Assembly: GCF_021729145.1 (NCBI RefSeq)
Contig: NZ_JAJSLW010000005.1
Span: forward strand, 129,946-193,945
DNA from: Membranihabitans maritimus
Lineage (GTDB): Bacteria > Bacteroidota > Bacteroidia > Chitinophagales > Saprospiraceae
Direction: 5' to 3'
Length of the DNA stretch: 64,000 nucleotides
In this document: positions 35,165-43,880 of the stretch, in pieces
Layout: each line of letters begins with the position of its first letter
Position numbering within the stretch: position 1 is the first letter of the stretch
Notes under the pieces: generated by a model
Seen by the model: the letters and a program-made list of their open reading frames with translations, nothing else
Told to the model about the DNA's origin: nothing
Databases searched by the model: none
Position numbers and translations under genes: made by a program

Positions 35165-36239
35165 AGCCCACGGTTTGTTCTATTTCAGCCCACGATTCAT
35201 CAGATGTTAATTGTTGATGAATATTGACTAAAGGAATTTCTTTTAACGGACTGCATACAGGGCATCGAGGAGCTTTTAATAAATTTCGGCGTTTCATCTC
35301 ACTTGATAATAGATCTATTTCCGTATACGTACTTAGTTCCCATTGAATGTTTGATTGAAACTTTATGATCTCAAATGTTCCTACCTCTGCCAGGATATTA
35401 ACCATTGATTCGTGATAGGCAGTAAATTTTTGCCCTTCAAAGGCAAATTTTTCCGTCATTCTTTTTTCTGCAAAATCCGGGCTGCTGGAATTTTGCCTTA
35501 GTTTTAAGCATTCCAGGCAGGCCCCTTCGTTTTTAATCACTAATGGACCGGAATATCCTACCATATTTTGCAATAACAATGGAAAAAATGGAATGTTATT
35601 TTCTATGGCGAAAGTGTTCCATTCCTCTAGCAGGTATAAGCTTCCAAATTCCGATGTAGCAACCAAAAATCCTACTTCAGCTGAGGATTTTTTAAAATTA
35701 TCCTCAGCTAAGACCTTTAGCCTTGAATCCTTCCAAAATGGATCCTGGATTTCATGATCTTCGTCAAAAAAATCTATATTACGTAAAGAAGGGGCATCGA
35801 TTACTATAAAAGAACTTTTCCCTTCGCGAAATAGAGATTGTATTACTTTCTTGGTTAACTTATTAATTCCAATGAATGCCCAGGGTTTTTCATTCAATGA
35901 TTTTGCAATAATATCTTGACAGGTATTAAAGTGCCAGTAAAAAATATCCTGGGAAGTTTCTTGCATATAGGCTGGCGCTTCAGCATCTGCAGGAATAATA
36001 AAATTTTTATGAATTAAATGCTCAATAAAATGTACGATTAGACTTCTTATCCTTCCGGCAAATAACCCAGACAATTCATCGATGGATTTAGGATGCTGTA
36101 ATAAAGCTTTTTGAATAACTTTTATTATTGTCAATACACTTTTATCTGGAATGACCATTGTTGACAGACCTCGTTTTAACACTACCTCATTTTCCCATTC
36201 GATAATTTGAATGGGTAGAATTTTAAATTTTCCTTTCAT
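35154..36239 (-). CDS. E1-like (ThiF-type) TOMM partner protein with RRE, zinc tetrathiolate
   Basis: A 361-residue protein of the ocin-ThiF/TOMM leader-binding group. Residues ~25-85 form a small winged-helix (KSVLTIIKVIQKALL, SIDELSGLF, VHFIEHLIHKNFII), the expected RiPP recognition element that grips the leader. The rest is a degenerate E1-like Rossmann domain without a clear ATP-binding GxGxxG (AFIGINKLTK stands in its place). Four Cys, C241/C244 (CLEC) and C326/C329 (CPVC), would bind structural zinc as in other E1-like partners. It presents the precursor to the YcaO enzyme. Located 58 bases after the precursor gene, beyond a strong hairpin. Confidence 0.88.
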   Translation of the reverse strand: MKGKFKILPIQIIEWENEVVLKRGLSTMVIPDKSVLTIIKVIQKALLQHPKSIDELSGLFAGRIRSLIVHFIEHLIHKNFIIPADAEAPAYMQETSQDIFYWHFNTCQDIIAKSLNEKPWAFIGINKLTKKVIQSLFREGKSSFIVIDAPSLRNIDFFDEDHEIQDPFWKDSRLKVLAEDNFKKSSAEVGFLVATSEFGSLYLLEEWNTFAIENNIPFFPLLLQNMVGYSGPLVIKNEGACLECLKLRQNSSSPDFAEKRMTEKFAFEGQKFTAYHESMVNILAEVGTFEIIKFQSNIQWELSTYTEIDLLSSEMKRRNLLKAPRCPVCSPLKEIPLVNIHQQLTSDESWAEIEQTVGYDE

Positions 36240-36256
36240 TATTATTTTTTAGTGTA

Positions 36257-36288
36257 AAAATGCAGGGTAATTTTACACCCTGCATTTT
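36257..36288 (-). terminator. Hairpin between precursor and biosynthetic genes (attenuator-like)
   Basis: Read on the minus strand: AAAATGCAGGGT (36288-36277), 8-base loop, ACCCTGCATTTT (36268-36257), then TACACT. A perfect 12-bp stem whose 3' arm ends in four T, nine bases after the precursor stop. It probably terminates most transcripts or protects the precursor mRNA, so that peptide is made in excess over enzymes. Confidence 0.72.
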
Positions 36289-36297
36289 GAATATGTT

Positions 36298-36612
36298 TTA
36301 AACATTTTTTATCACTGCGGTGGCGCAACAACAACATGCCGGCGTACAGGTACAGCAACAACCACCACCCACTACTGGGGATGTAGCACTTCCATATAAA
36401 CTGCTTTTTGAAAATGCTTCCTCGATAGAGTCTAAATCTCGAACTACTAATTTCTCGGTTCGAGGAGTGTGATTCTTCCAGGCCAAAGCAAGTAGGTCTC
36501 CCTCCAATAAGTTTTTGGCCTCTTCCGTCAGGATATCAGCATCCTTTTCATCTAGTAAATCTGTAATCGGCACATTAAAATCGTCATATGCCAACAATTC
36601 ATTCTTACTCAT
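36298..36612 (-). CDS. TOMM precursor peptide, Cys-rich core
   Basis: A 104-residue peptide with an acidic, helical leader (residues ~1-80, including LLDEKDADILTEEAKNLLEG) and a core after GGG (82-84). The core holds eight Cys (85-87, 89, 93-96) and Thr at 88, 90 and 98, in the order CCCTCTPACCCCAT, then the tail AVIKNV. Cys blocks after a Gly-rich junction are the classic substrate of YcaO/E1/SagB systems: up to eight thiazoles plus three methyloxazoles. There is no Ser or Thr arrangement for dehydroalanine and no thiopeptide dehydratase gene, so a linear azole peptide is more likely. Start taken at ATG 36610-36612; an in-frame ATG at 36663 would add 17 basic residues. The double-glycine-type junction fits the peptidase encoded at the operon end. 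Confidence 0.88.
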   Translation of the reverse strand: MSKNELLAYDDFNVPITDLLDEKDADILTEEAKNLLEGDLLALAWKNHTPRTEKLVVRDLDSIEEAFSKSSLYGSATSPVVGGGCCCTCTPACCCCATAVIKNV

Positions 36613-37231
36613 AATACTTTTCTTTTTGTGTTCAAAAAATAACCTTTTGGAGTTCTGTTTCATAGCAGGATGTCACCCTTATATGACCTTCAGGTATTTA
36701 AAAAATGATATAATAATTTAAGCACGATCTTAATTAATAAGTCTGTTGATTTTTATTTGGGTTACAAATACTATCATATGTCAGATATACAGACACATGA
36801 AGATAATTTTGATTAAAACTTTCGATTAGGGTTCTTGCGAGAATTATTCTAGAAGGGGATAGCTATTAAACTGTTGGTGAAATTTAAATAAAAAAGTTGT
36901 TTTCCCAAAACTTTATTCTTTGAAATTGAAATTATTTTGAGATTAATGTAAATTATTAGGGCTGTAGTTACTGCTCATTTTTGTAATTTTATTACTCTAA
37001 TGAAAGTCCATTTCAATTAAAACTCTCTTACAATTATAAGCCTCATAAGATCCCATTTGTTTTTACTTTGATGATGAAATCTTGCTTTTTATTATACTCA
37101 AACGAAAAACGGTTCATGCTAAAGCTTTCATTCAATGAGTATCTGATAAATTCTTTAAAGGGATGTTTTATCATTATTTTTATCTTTAGGTCAATTCCAA
37201 AACTAATTGTAAAACGGCCTAACCTGCATGT
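36613..37231. other. Divergent intergenic region, about 570-620 bases
   Basis: AT-rich region between the TOMM precursor (minus) and the NhaC gene (plus). It must hold both promoters. The best minus-strand -7-like match is CAAATACTA at 36765-36773 (TAGTATTTG on the minus strand, one base longer than consensus), without a clear -33. Upstream of NhaC a TATCTTTA occurs near 37180. No second precursor gene or RNA gene was found. Confidence 0.4.
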
Positions 37232-39148
37232 ATGAAATTTTTCTATACATTTTTGTTATTTTTTATTTGTGCAATTACTTCTTTTTCTCAACAATCATTT
37301 CCATTGGATGAGAGTGTTGAAGTAGAATTTCCTTTGTTTATTATGGAAGGGGTCCCTTTTGATATTCTTGTTAGGACAGATAATGCTTCCGTCCAAGAAT
37401 TAAACGTTGAGGTAAGTGGTGTATCGAAAGATGTTGAAATGGAGGGAGGTAAAGGATCGGTGACTTATACTGTTAACACCCAGGAATCCATCGAAGTAGC
37501 TGTTAATGGGAGTACTGTTGTTTTTGAAGCGGAACCAATCCCTTTATGGTGGTCTATTATACCCCCTCTTTTAGCTATTGCTTTGGCATTGATTTTTCGT
37601 GAAGTTGTCTCTTCATTGTTTTTGGGGGTTTTTTTCGGAGCCTCTATATTATATTTTTATTCCGAAGGTCTTTGGGGATTAGTAATGGGATTTATGCGAA
37701 CAATTGATCATTATATAGTTGCCGCATTGTCTGATAGTGGTCATGTTTCAATAATTATCTTTTCAATGTTAATTGGGGCAATGGTGGCCATTATTTCCAA
37801 GAATGGCGGGATGCAGGGGGTGGTTGATAAAATTGCAAAATATGCACAGTCACCCAAAAGCGGTCAATTGGCCACCTGGATATTAGGAATTGCTATATTT
37901 TTTGATGATTATGCGAATACCCTTGTCGTGGGAAATACGATGCGGCCTGTAACCGACCGTTTGAAAGTTTCGCGTGAAAAGCTGGCTTATATTGTTGATT
38001 CTACTGCTGCCCCTATAGCAGCTATAGCTTTTGTCACTACCTGGATAGGGGCGGAATTGGGATATATCGAAAGCGGTATTGAATCGTTAGCAACATTAAA
38101 TGAAGGTGTTTATGCTACCTTTTTCAACTCTCTACAATATTCATTTTATCCAATTTTTACCCTGGGATTTGTATTGATGATTATTATGACAAATAAAGAT
38201 TTTAGTGCCATGCACCGTGCTGAAGTCAGAGCCAGAACTACGGGGGTTGTATCATCCACCCGTTCCAAAACGTATGAAGATCAAGACGACTTGTCAGAAT
38301 TTACAAAAGTCGAGGGGGCGAAGGCCCGGTGGTACAATGCGGTAGTACCGGTTTTAGTTGTTATATTAGGAACAATGATTAGTTTAATCTACACTGGATG
38401 GAATCCTGAAATATGGCATGATTCTACAATTACATTTGGTATGAAATTATCAGGGATTATTGGGAATGCAGATTCTTACCTTGCCCTTTTATGGTCTTCA
38501 ATGTTGGGTGTATTAGTAGCCGGATTTATGACCATTTTTCAAAGAATTATGTCCCTTGAAAAGGTCATTAATGCAGCTACCGGAGGATTTAAAACGATGT
38601 TATCTGCAATTATTATATTGACTTTGGCCTGGAGTCTTGCTGAAGTTACTAAAGACCTACATACAGCCCATTTTTTGTCTCAGATTTTATCTGATAATTT
38701 TCCAGCCTGGAGTATTCCAGTGATGACATTTGTATTGGCGGCTTTAGTTGCCTTTTCAACGGGATCATCATGGGGAACAATGGCTATTTTGTATCCCTTA
38801 ATATTACCGGCGGCATGGCTCATATGTGAGGAATCCGGTATGGGATATAATTCTTCGCTCGATATATTTCATAATGTGGTGGCTTCAGTGTTGGCAGGGA
38901 GTGTATTAGGGGACCATTGCTCACCTATTTCTGATACCACTATTCTTAGTTCATTGGCATCATCCTGTAATCATATAGATCACGTAAAGACGCAGTTACC
39001 CTATGCACTATGTGTGGGTGCCGTTGCCATTTTTATTGGGATTCTGCCGGCAGCCTTAGGAATTTCTTCCTGGATATTATTTCCAGTTGGGTTCTTGTGT
39101 TTGTATTTAATAATAAGGTATTTCGGGAAGGTGATTCCTGCTGTTTAA
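37232..39148 (+). CDS. NhaC-family Na+/H+ antiporter with an N-terminal ectodomain
   Basis: A 638-residue inner-membrane protein. The membrane part (from about residue 110) has around twelve helices and the family stretches IGAMVAIISKNGGMQGVV, IFFDDYANTLVVGNTMRP, VDSTAAPIAAIAFVTTWIG and GSVLGDHCSPISDTT, typical of Na+/H+ antiporters of the NhaC superfamily. It starts with a signal peptide (ending near SFSQQ) and ~85 residues of predicted beta structure (VEVSGVSKDVEMEGGKGSVT) outside the membrane, an extension I do not recall from classical NhaC. It likely expels Na+ or regulates pH. A glycosidase-like gene follows after 27 bases. Confidence 0.88.
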   Translation: MKFFYTFLLFFICAITSFSQQSFPLDESVEVEFPLFIMEGVPFDILVRTDNASVQELNVEVSGVSKDVEMEGGKGSVTYTVNTQESIEVAVNGSTVVFEAEPIPLWWSIIPPLLAIALALIFREVVSSLFLGVFFGASILYFYSEGLWGLVMGFMRTIDHYIVAALSDSGHVSIIIFSMLIGAMVAIISKNGGMQGVVDKIAKYAQSPKSGQLATWILGIAIFFDDYANTLVVGNTMRPVTDRLKVSREKLAYIVDSTAAPIAAIAFVTTWIGAELGYIESGIESLATLNEGVYATFFNSLQYSFYPIFTLGFVLMIIMTNKDFSAMHRAEVRARTTGVVSSTRSKTYEDQDDLSEFTKVEGAKARWYNAVVPVLVVILGTMISLIYTGWNPEIWHDSTITFGMKLSGIIGNADSYLALLWSSMLGVLVAGFMTIFQRIMSLEKVINAATGGFKTMLSAIIILTLAWSLAEVTKDLHTAHFLSQILSDNFPAWSIPVMTFVLAALVAFSTGSSWGTMAILYPLILPAAWLICEESGMGYNSSLDIFHNVVASVLAGSVLGDHCSPISDTTILSSLASSCNHIDHVKTQLPYALCVGAVAIFIGILPAALGISSWILFPVGFLCLYLIIRYFGKVIPAV

Positions 39149-39175
39149 AAATTTGTTTAATGAAAATTATATTCG

Positions 39176-40279
39176 ATGATCAAGTCACATTTCCTTTGCT
39201 TTATTCTTTTAATTGGTATATCCAATAAACTTTTTTGTTATAGTATAGACTCTGTGTTCAGCAGCCCTGTTAGAGGACTTTGTATTAAAGCACCAAATCA
39301 TGATGAAATAAATAATTTCGTAGAATTTATTTCTCAGGAATTAGCCCCCAGGAGTATTAATACCTTAATCTTGAGAATTGATTACAGTTACGAATTTAAA
39401 AGTCGGCCTGAACTTGTTGATGAGGGGGCTTTATCTGAATCCGATGTAAATAAAATCGTGACAGTTTGTAAAGAAAATGATATTAATTTGATCCCTCAAA
39501 TTAATTTATTTGGCCATCAGTCCTGGGCCGGAAGTCTGGGAAAACTGCTAGAAGTCTATCCCCAATTTGACGAAACACCGGATGTCGAATTACCTGATGA
39601 TTATGAGTGGCCGAATGAAGATGGTTTGTATTGCAAAAGTTATTGTCCGCTACATCCCGAAGTTCACGATGTTGTATTTGATCTTGTTGATGAAATTTGT
39701 GAAGCTTTTGAATCTGATGCATTTCACGCTGGTATGGACGAGGTTTTTTATATTTCTGAAGAACAATGCACTCGTTGTAATGGAACCGATCCAGCTGAAA
39801 TTTATGCAGCTGAAATCACAAAAATTAGAAATCACTTAAAGCTGAAAAAGAGAAGGTTATGGATTTGGGGGGATCGTTTGATTGATGGTAAAATTACAGG
39901 GCTTGGGGAATGGGAAGCCAGTATGAACAATACGGCTCGTGCAATAGACATGATACCCAAAGATGTTGTTATTTGTGATTGGCATTATAACAAACCTGTA
40001 TCAACCCCTGTGTATTTTTCAATGAAAGGGTTTAATGTGATTAGTTGTCCGTGGAAAAAAAGTAGTGTCGGTATCGGACAACAAGAAGATATGGACCATT
40101 TTAGGGCCAATGCTACATTAGAAATGAAATCTCGCTATGCGGGTGTAATGCAGACCGTATGGACCAGTGCTTCAAAATTTATTGAAGGATTAAAAAGTAT
40201 TAATCCGAATACTTCTGATTTGGAAGCGGAAAACTCCTGGACGTGTTTTTATAATTTATTTCCCAACAAGAAGGACTAA
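39176..40279 (+). CDS. GH20-like secreted glycosidase (beta-N-acetylhexosaminidase fold)
   Basis: A 367-residue protein with a signal peptide (residues 1-21) and a single TIM-barrel domain. The motif FHAGMDEVFY carries the adjacent Asp-Glu pair of family 20 catalytic sites, and INLIPQINLFGHQSW and CPLHPEVHDVVFDLVDEI match GH20 barrel strands. It lacks the N-terminal GH20b domain and is shorter than standard hexosaminidases (usually over 500 residues), so its substrate may not be chitobiose. A CTRCNGTDPAEIY insertion follows the catalytic motif. It probably shares a transcript with the NhaC gene. Confidence 0.75.
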   Translation: MIKSHFLCFILLIGISNKLFCYSIDSVFSSPVRGLCIKAPNHDEINNFVEFISQELAPRSINTLILRIDYSYEFKSRPELVDEGALSESDVNKIVTVCKENDINLIPQINLFGHQSWAGSLGKLLEVYPQFDETPDVELPDDYEWPNEDGLYCKSYCPLHPEVHDVVFDLVDEICEAFESDAFHAGMDEVFYISEEQCTRCNGTDPAEIYAAEITKIRNHLKLKKRRLWIWGDRLIDGKITGLGEWEASMNNTARAIDMIPKDVVICDWHYNKPVSTPVYFSMKGFNVISCPWKKSSVGIGQQEDMDHFRANATLEMKSRYAGVMQTVWTSASKFIEGLKSINPNTSDLEAENSWTCFYNLFPNKKD

Positions 40280-40973
40280 TCCTAAAGGTGGACCGATTTT
40301 CTTGAAGGTGGGATTGAATAGTTTGATTAGTATTCAGCGTAGTAACTTCATAGTACCCATTCTCAATCCTGGATTGATAAGCAGATCTATTTCGTTCTAT
40401 TCTTTTGTTTTATCCCGATAAAGCTTCGGAAAGGGGTCTTTTATAATCCAATTCCACTACGTCGGGCCTGTAACTATCTGTCGAGTTTAGGTTTAATTAC
40501 TATTCTAAAACGTTTTCTATATGGATGGGTGTAAAAGCGATAAATGCTCTTCTATGATTTGTATTGATATTGACTATTTGAATTATCAAGGGGCTAGTGT
40601 GTATATTGATTTATACAGATCTTTTCGAAATCGTTTACGTAAAATTGTAATTTTCTTTTGAAATAATTTAAAAAATTCAATAGTTGCAGTATATTAGCTC
40701 ACCAATTAAAATTATATCGATTGGATTTATAAGTTGTTTTAAATTTGAATATTGAGAAATATGCAATGTTTATTAATAGATTTGAAGGTGTTGTGGAGAA
40801 GGAATAATTTCATATAATAATTTACGGGTTTATATTTTTTGTGCAGGTATTGAAACGTTTACCTTAATTGATGCTGTATTATTTTATTTTGAAGGGCATT
40901 AATTTTTAGTTGTTAGCCAAATTCAAATGGAATTACATGTGAAAATTGAATTTTTTGAATATAATATTTAAAG
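40280..40973. other. Intergenic, 694 bases
   Basis: The longest gene-free stretch here. No credible gene or tRNA. It holds several dyads: TCAATCC-T-GGATTGA at 40363-40377, the self-complementary TTTACGTAAA at 40634-40643, and a LacI-type AAACGTTT at 40853-40860. It is the control region of the following Gfo/Idh/MocA operon. Confidence 0.45.
40851..40862. promoter_or_regulatory. Possible LacI-type operator upstream of the Gfo/Idh/MocA operon
   Basis: TGAAACGTTTAC, containing the 8-base palindrome AAACGTTT, about 110 bases upstream of the operon. LacI-family regulators bind sites centred on such cores. It sits just after a TTTG (40838-40841) and overlaps a weak -7-like TACCTTAA (40860-40867). 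The palindrome is short and one more copy occurs at 53564, so chance is possible. Confidence 0.25.
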
Positions 40974-42380
40974 ATGGTAGGAAAGAGTACGTTAAATCGA
41001 AGGAAATTCTTAAGGAATACTACATTAGTAGCCACAGGGAGTATCATGGTTCCCAATATAGTTCCGGCTTCAGTAATAGGTAAAAATCCCCCTAGTGACA
41101 AGATCCAAATTGCACAAATTGGATTTGGGAGAATAGCACGAAGTCATGATTTGCCAGAGACTATGAAAAATGATATAGCCCGTGTTGTTGCAGTTTGCGA
41201 TGTTGATACTCACAGAATGAATGATGGTAAAAAATATATCGAAGGATATTACAAAGAGAAAATGGGGGATAGTGGTTATATGGATGTCCGGACATATCAG
41301 GATTATCGTGAAATGTTAGAGGACAAATCCATAGATGCCGTAATAATTAGTACTCCGGATCACTGGCACGCACAACCTACTATCGATTCTGCACTCGCAG
41401 GAAAAGATATTTACTTACAGAAACCTGCCTCATTAACTATAGAAGAAGGCCGTCAGATGAGTGATATTGTCCATCGGACAGGTACAGTCTTTCAAATCGG
41501 AAGTCAGCAAAGATCAGTAAATCCCTGGCCTCAGTTTAAAAAAGCTTGTGAATTGGTTCGCAACGGAAGAATCGGAGAATTAAAACATATTCAGGTAGGT
41601 TTGCCAGGTGATCCTGGTGGAGATGAAGAACCCGAAATGCCGATTCCCACCAACCTGGATTATGATATGTGGCTTGGTTCTACTCCCTGGAAATATTATA
41701 CTGAAAAAAGAGTTCATCCGCATGAAGGATATTCACGTCCTGGCTGGCTCAGATGTGAACAATTCGGAGCAGGTATGATTACGGGGTGGGGAGCCCATCA
41801 TATTGATACTGCCCATTGGGGAATGGGAACTGAATTTACGGGTCCTGTTGAAATCGAAGGCACTGCTGAGTTCCCAAAATCAGGTTTATGGAGTGTTCAC
41901 GGTCCTTTCCACATTAAGTCCAAATACGCCAATGGTGTTACAATGGAAGTAAGTGGTGATTTTCCCAATGGTGTTCGTTTTGAAGGAAGTGATGGTTGGA
42001 TCTTTGTTACGCGAGGAAATGTAGGGGTTACAGCTTCAGATCCTACTTCTGCAAATTCCGAAAAATCTCCATTCAAAGCTAGTGATCCCAAGATATTGAC
42101 TTCAGTAATTGGCCCTGATGAAATTCATTTATATGAAAGTCCTGAGCAGCACAAAAACTGGTTGGATTGTATTAAGTCCAGAGAATTGACAGTAGCACCT
42201 GCGGAGGTAGCACATCGATCTTGTTCTGCTTGTCTGGTGTATCATACGGCTATGAAGATCCCGAGGAAATTATATTGGGATCCTGTTATGGAACGCTTTA
42301 AGAATGACGATGAGGCAAATGCTATGTTATCTAGGCGTCAACGTTATCCGTGGGGCACTAATTATTCTTTGGGAAAATAA
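40974..42380 (+). CDS. Gfo/Idh/MocA family oxidoreductase, Tat-exported
   Basis: A 468-residue NAD(P)-dependent oxidoreductase acting on sugars or cyclitols. The N-terminus NRRKFLRNTTLVATGS is a Tat-type signal (RRKFLR), so it is exported with cofactor bound. The Rossmann domain starts at IQIAQIGFGRIARSHD, and ISTPDHWHAQPTIDSAL and GKDIYLQKPASLTIEEG are the family signature with the active-site Lys region. The C-terminal half has the extended form found in Bacteroidota and Planctomycetes, with GWGAHHIDTAHWGMG. It is the first gene of a three-gene group with a second oxidoreductase and a DUF6807 protein. Confidence 0.88.
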   Translation: MVGKSTLNRRKFLRNTTLVATGSIMVPNIVPASVIGKNPPSDKIQIAQIGFGRIARSHDLPETMKNDIARVVAVCDVDTHRMNDGKKYIEGYYKEKMGDSGYMDVRTYQDYREMLEDKSIDAVIISTPDHWHAQPTIDSALAGKDIYLQKPASLTIEEGRQMSDIVHRTGTVFQIGSQQRSVNPWPQFKKACELVRNGRIGELKHIQVGLPGDPGGDEEPEMPIPTNLDYDMWLGSTPWKYYTEKRVHPHEGYSRPGWLRCEQFGAGMITGWGAHHIDTAHWGMGTEFTGPVEIEGTAEFPKSGLWSVHGPFHIKSKYANGVTMEVSGDFPNGVRFEGSDGWIFVTRGNVGVTASDPTSANSEKSPFKASDPKILTSVIGPDEIHLYESPEQHKNWLDCIKSRELTVAPAEVAHRSCSACLVYHTAMKIPRKLYWDPVMERFKNDDEANAMLSRRQRYPWGTNYSLGK

Positions 42381-42476
42381 GGACTTTTGAATATAGGTAT
42401 CTTGCCGGGGATTTAATTTCATATCCTTAGATTGATTCATTAATTTTATCACATTAATAAAATTAAAATATTTGAA

Positions 42477-43856
42477 GTGAATAAATTTGGATTTCTATTT
42501 TTTGCCGTAGCAGTTTTAGTTGGAAGTTGTACGGAAAATTCCGAAAAAAACGAAGAAAAAAATTATGATGTGGAGATTATGACACTAGATCCAGGGCACT
42601 TTCATGCCTCATTGGTCCAAAAAGATATGTATGATCAGGTAAGTCCCGAAGTGTATGTCTATGCACCAGAGGGTCCTGAAGTGAAAATGCACCTGGATTT
42701 GATTGATCAATTTAACAATCGAAATGACAGTCCGACTTCCTGGACGGAAAATGTGTATACGGGCGATGATTTTTTTGAAAAAATGCTTGCGGATAAACCT
42801 GGTAATGTCATGGTAGTGGCGGGCAATAACAAGAAGAAAACTGAATATATTCTGGATGCCGTGAAAAATGATATTCACGTGTATGCCGATAAGCCAATGG
42901 TTATTAATCCCCAGGATTATGAGTTACTTAAAGAAGCTATGGAAATAGCAGATGAGAAAGGATTGTTGGTTTATGATATAATGACCGAGCGCTTTGAGGT
43001 CACTACAATGTTGCAAAAACGTCTTTCTAAATACCCTGAAATTTTTGGGGAATTTGAAGAAGGAAGTGTCGAAAATCCGGCTATTACCAAGGAGAGTGTA
43101 CACCATTTTTCTAAAGAAGTGAATGGTAAACCTTTAATTCGGCCGGCCTGGTTTTTTGATGTGGAGCAACAAGGTGCTGGAATCGTTGATGTGGCTACTC
43201 ATTTAGTAGATTTGATATTATGGTCACGACATTCTGGAGAAGTAGTTACTATTGACCAGGTGGAAGTAAAGGATGCTGAACAATGGAGCACTGAACTTAC
43301 ACCCTCCCAATTTGAAAAAGTAACGGGTCTCAAGGAGTATCCTGATTATTTGAATAAGGATATAATAAAAGATTCCGTTTTGAATGTTTATTCTAATGGA
43401 GCCTTTGTATTTACAGTAAATGGAGTGCATGGAAAGGCCTCGGTTATTTGGAATTTTGAAGCGCCTGCTGGATCCAAGGATACGCATTTTTCTATAATGC
43501 GTGGCACCAAAGCCAACCTGGTAATTAGACAAAATAAGGAAACTGATTTTCAAACAATTTTGTTCATCGAGCCTGTTAATGATGCTGCTAAAGCTGAGAT
43601 CGAAAGTAAACTTGATCAGATCATTCCGGAAGTGGAAAAGGACTTTTCTGGAATTTCGTATAAAAAAGTAGAAAATGGCTGGGAGGTAGTGATTCCATCA
43701 GAATTGAAAGTAGGTCATGAGGCTCATTTTGCCCAGGTTACAAGAAAGTTTTTGGAATATATGGAGAATGGAGAAGTGCCTGAATGGGAAAAACAGTTTA
43801 TGCTGACTAAATATTATCTCACTACCAGGGCGTATGAAATGAGCAGGTCTAAATAG
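42477..43856 (+). CDS. Gfo/Idh/MocA-type putative oxidoreductase, lipoprotein
   Basis: A 459-residue lipoprotein (lipobox VLVGSC, Cys 17) with an N-terminal NAD-binding-like domain (VEIMTLDPGHFHASLVQ and VHVYADKPMVINPQDY containing the DKP form of the EKP motif) and the dedicated C-terminal domain of putative periplasmic oxidoreductases (GAGIVDVATHLVDLILW and the final HFAQVTRKFLEYM). The normal GxGxxG of the Rossmann fold is replaced by LDPGHFH, so cofactor use is uncertain. Start codon is GTG at 42477. It probably works with the two neighbouring periplasmic proteins on a plant- or algal-derived sugar; this is inference. Confidence 0.82.
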   Translation: MNKFGFLFFAVAVLVGSCTENSEKNEEKNYDVEIMTLDPGHFHASLVQKDMYDQVSPEVYVYAPEGPEVKMHLDLIDQFNNRNDSPTSWTENVYTGDDFFEKMLADKPGNVMVVAGNNKKKTEYILDAVKNDIHVYADKPMVINPQDYELLKEAMEIADEKGLLVYDIMTERFEVTTMLQKRLSKYPEIFGEFEEGSVENPAITKESVHHFSKEVNGKPLIRPAWFFDVEQQGAGIVDVATHLVDLILWSRHSGEVVTIDQVEVKDAEQWSTELTPSQFEKVTGLKEYPDYLNKDIIKDSVLNVYSNGAFVFTVNGVHGKASVIWNFEAPAGSKDTHFSIMRGTKANLVIRQNKETDFQTILFIEPVNDAAKAEIESKLDQIIPEVEKDFSGISYKKVENGWEVVIPSELKVGHEAHFAQVTRKFLEYMENGEVPEWEKQFMLTKYYLTTRAYEMSRSK

Positions 43857-43880
43857 TTATCGATTATTAAAATATGTTTG

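Noticed and set aside
36613-36663. N-terminal extension of the TOMM precursor (MKQNSKRLFFEH...)
   Set aside because: An ATG exists at 36663, but the extra 17 residues are basic and unlike RiPP leaders; the ATG at 36612 begins a normal acidic leader. Kept only as an alternative.
30290-36663. Thiopeptide interpretation of the cluster
   Set aside because: Core has no Ser, and no lantibiotic-type dehydratase or pyridine synthase gene is seen; linear azole peptide fits better.
28821-40430. Repeated CCCGATAAAGC at about 28823 and 40413 as a dispersed repeat
   Set aside because: Only about 11 shared bases and no extended similarity around them; chance is likely.
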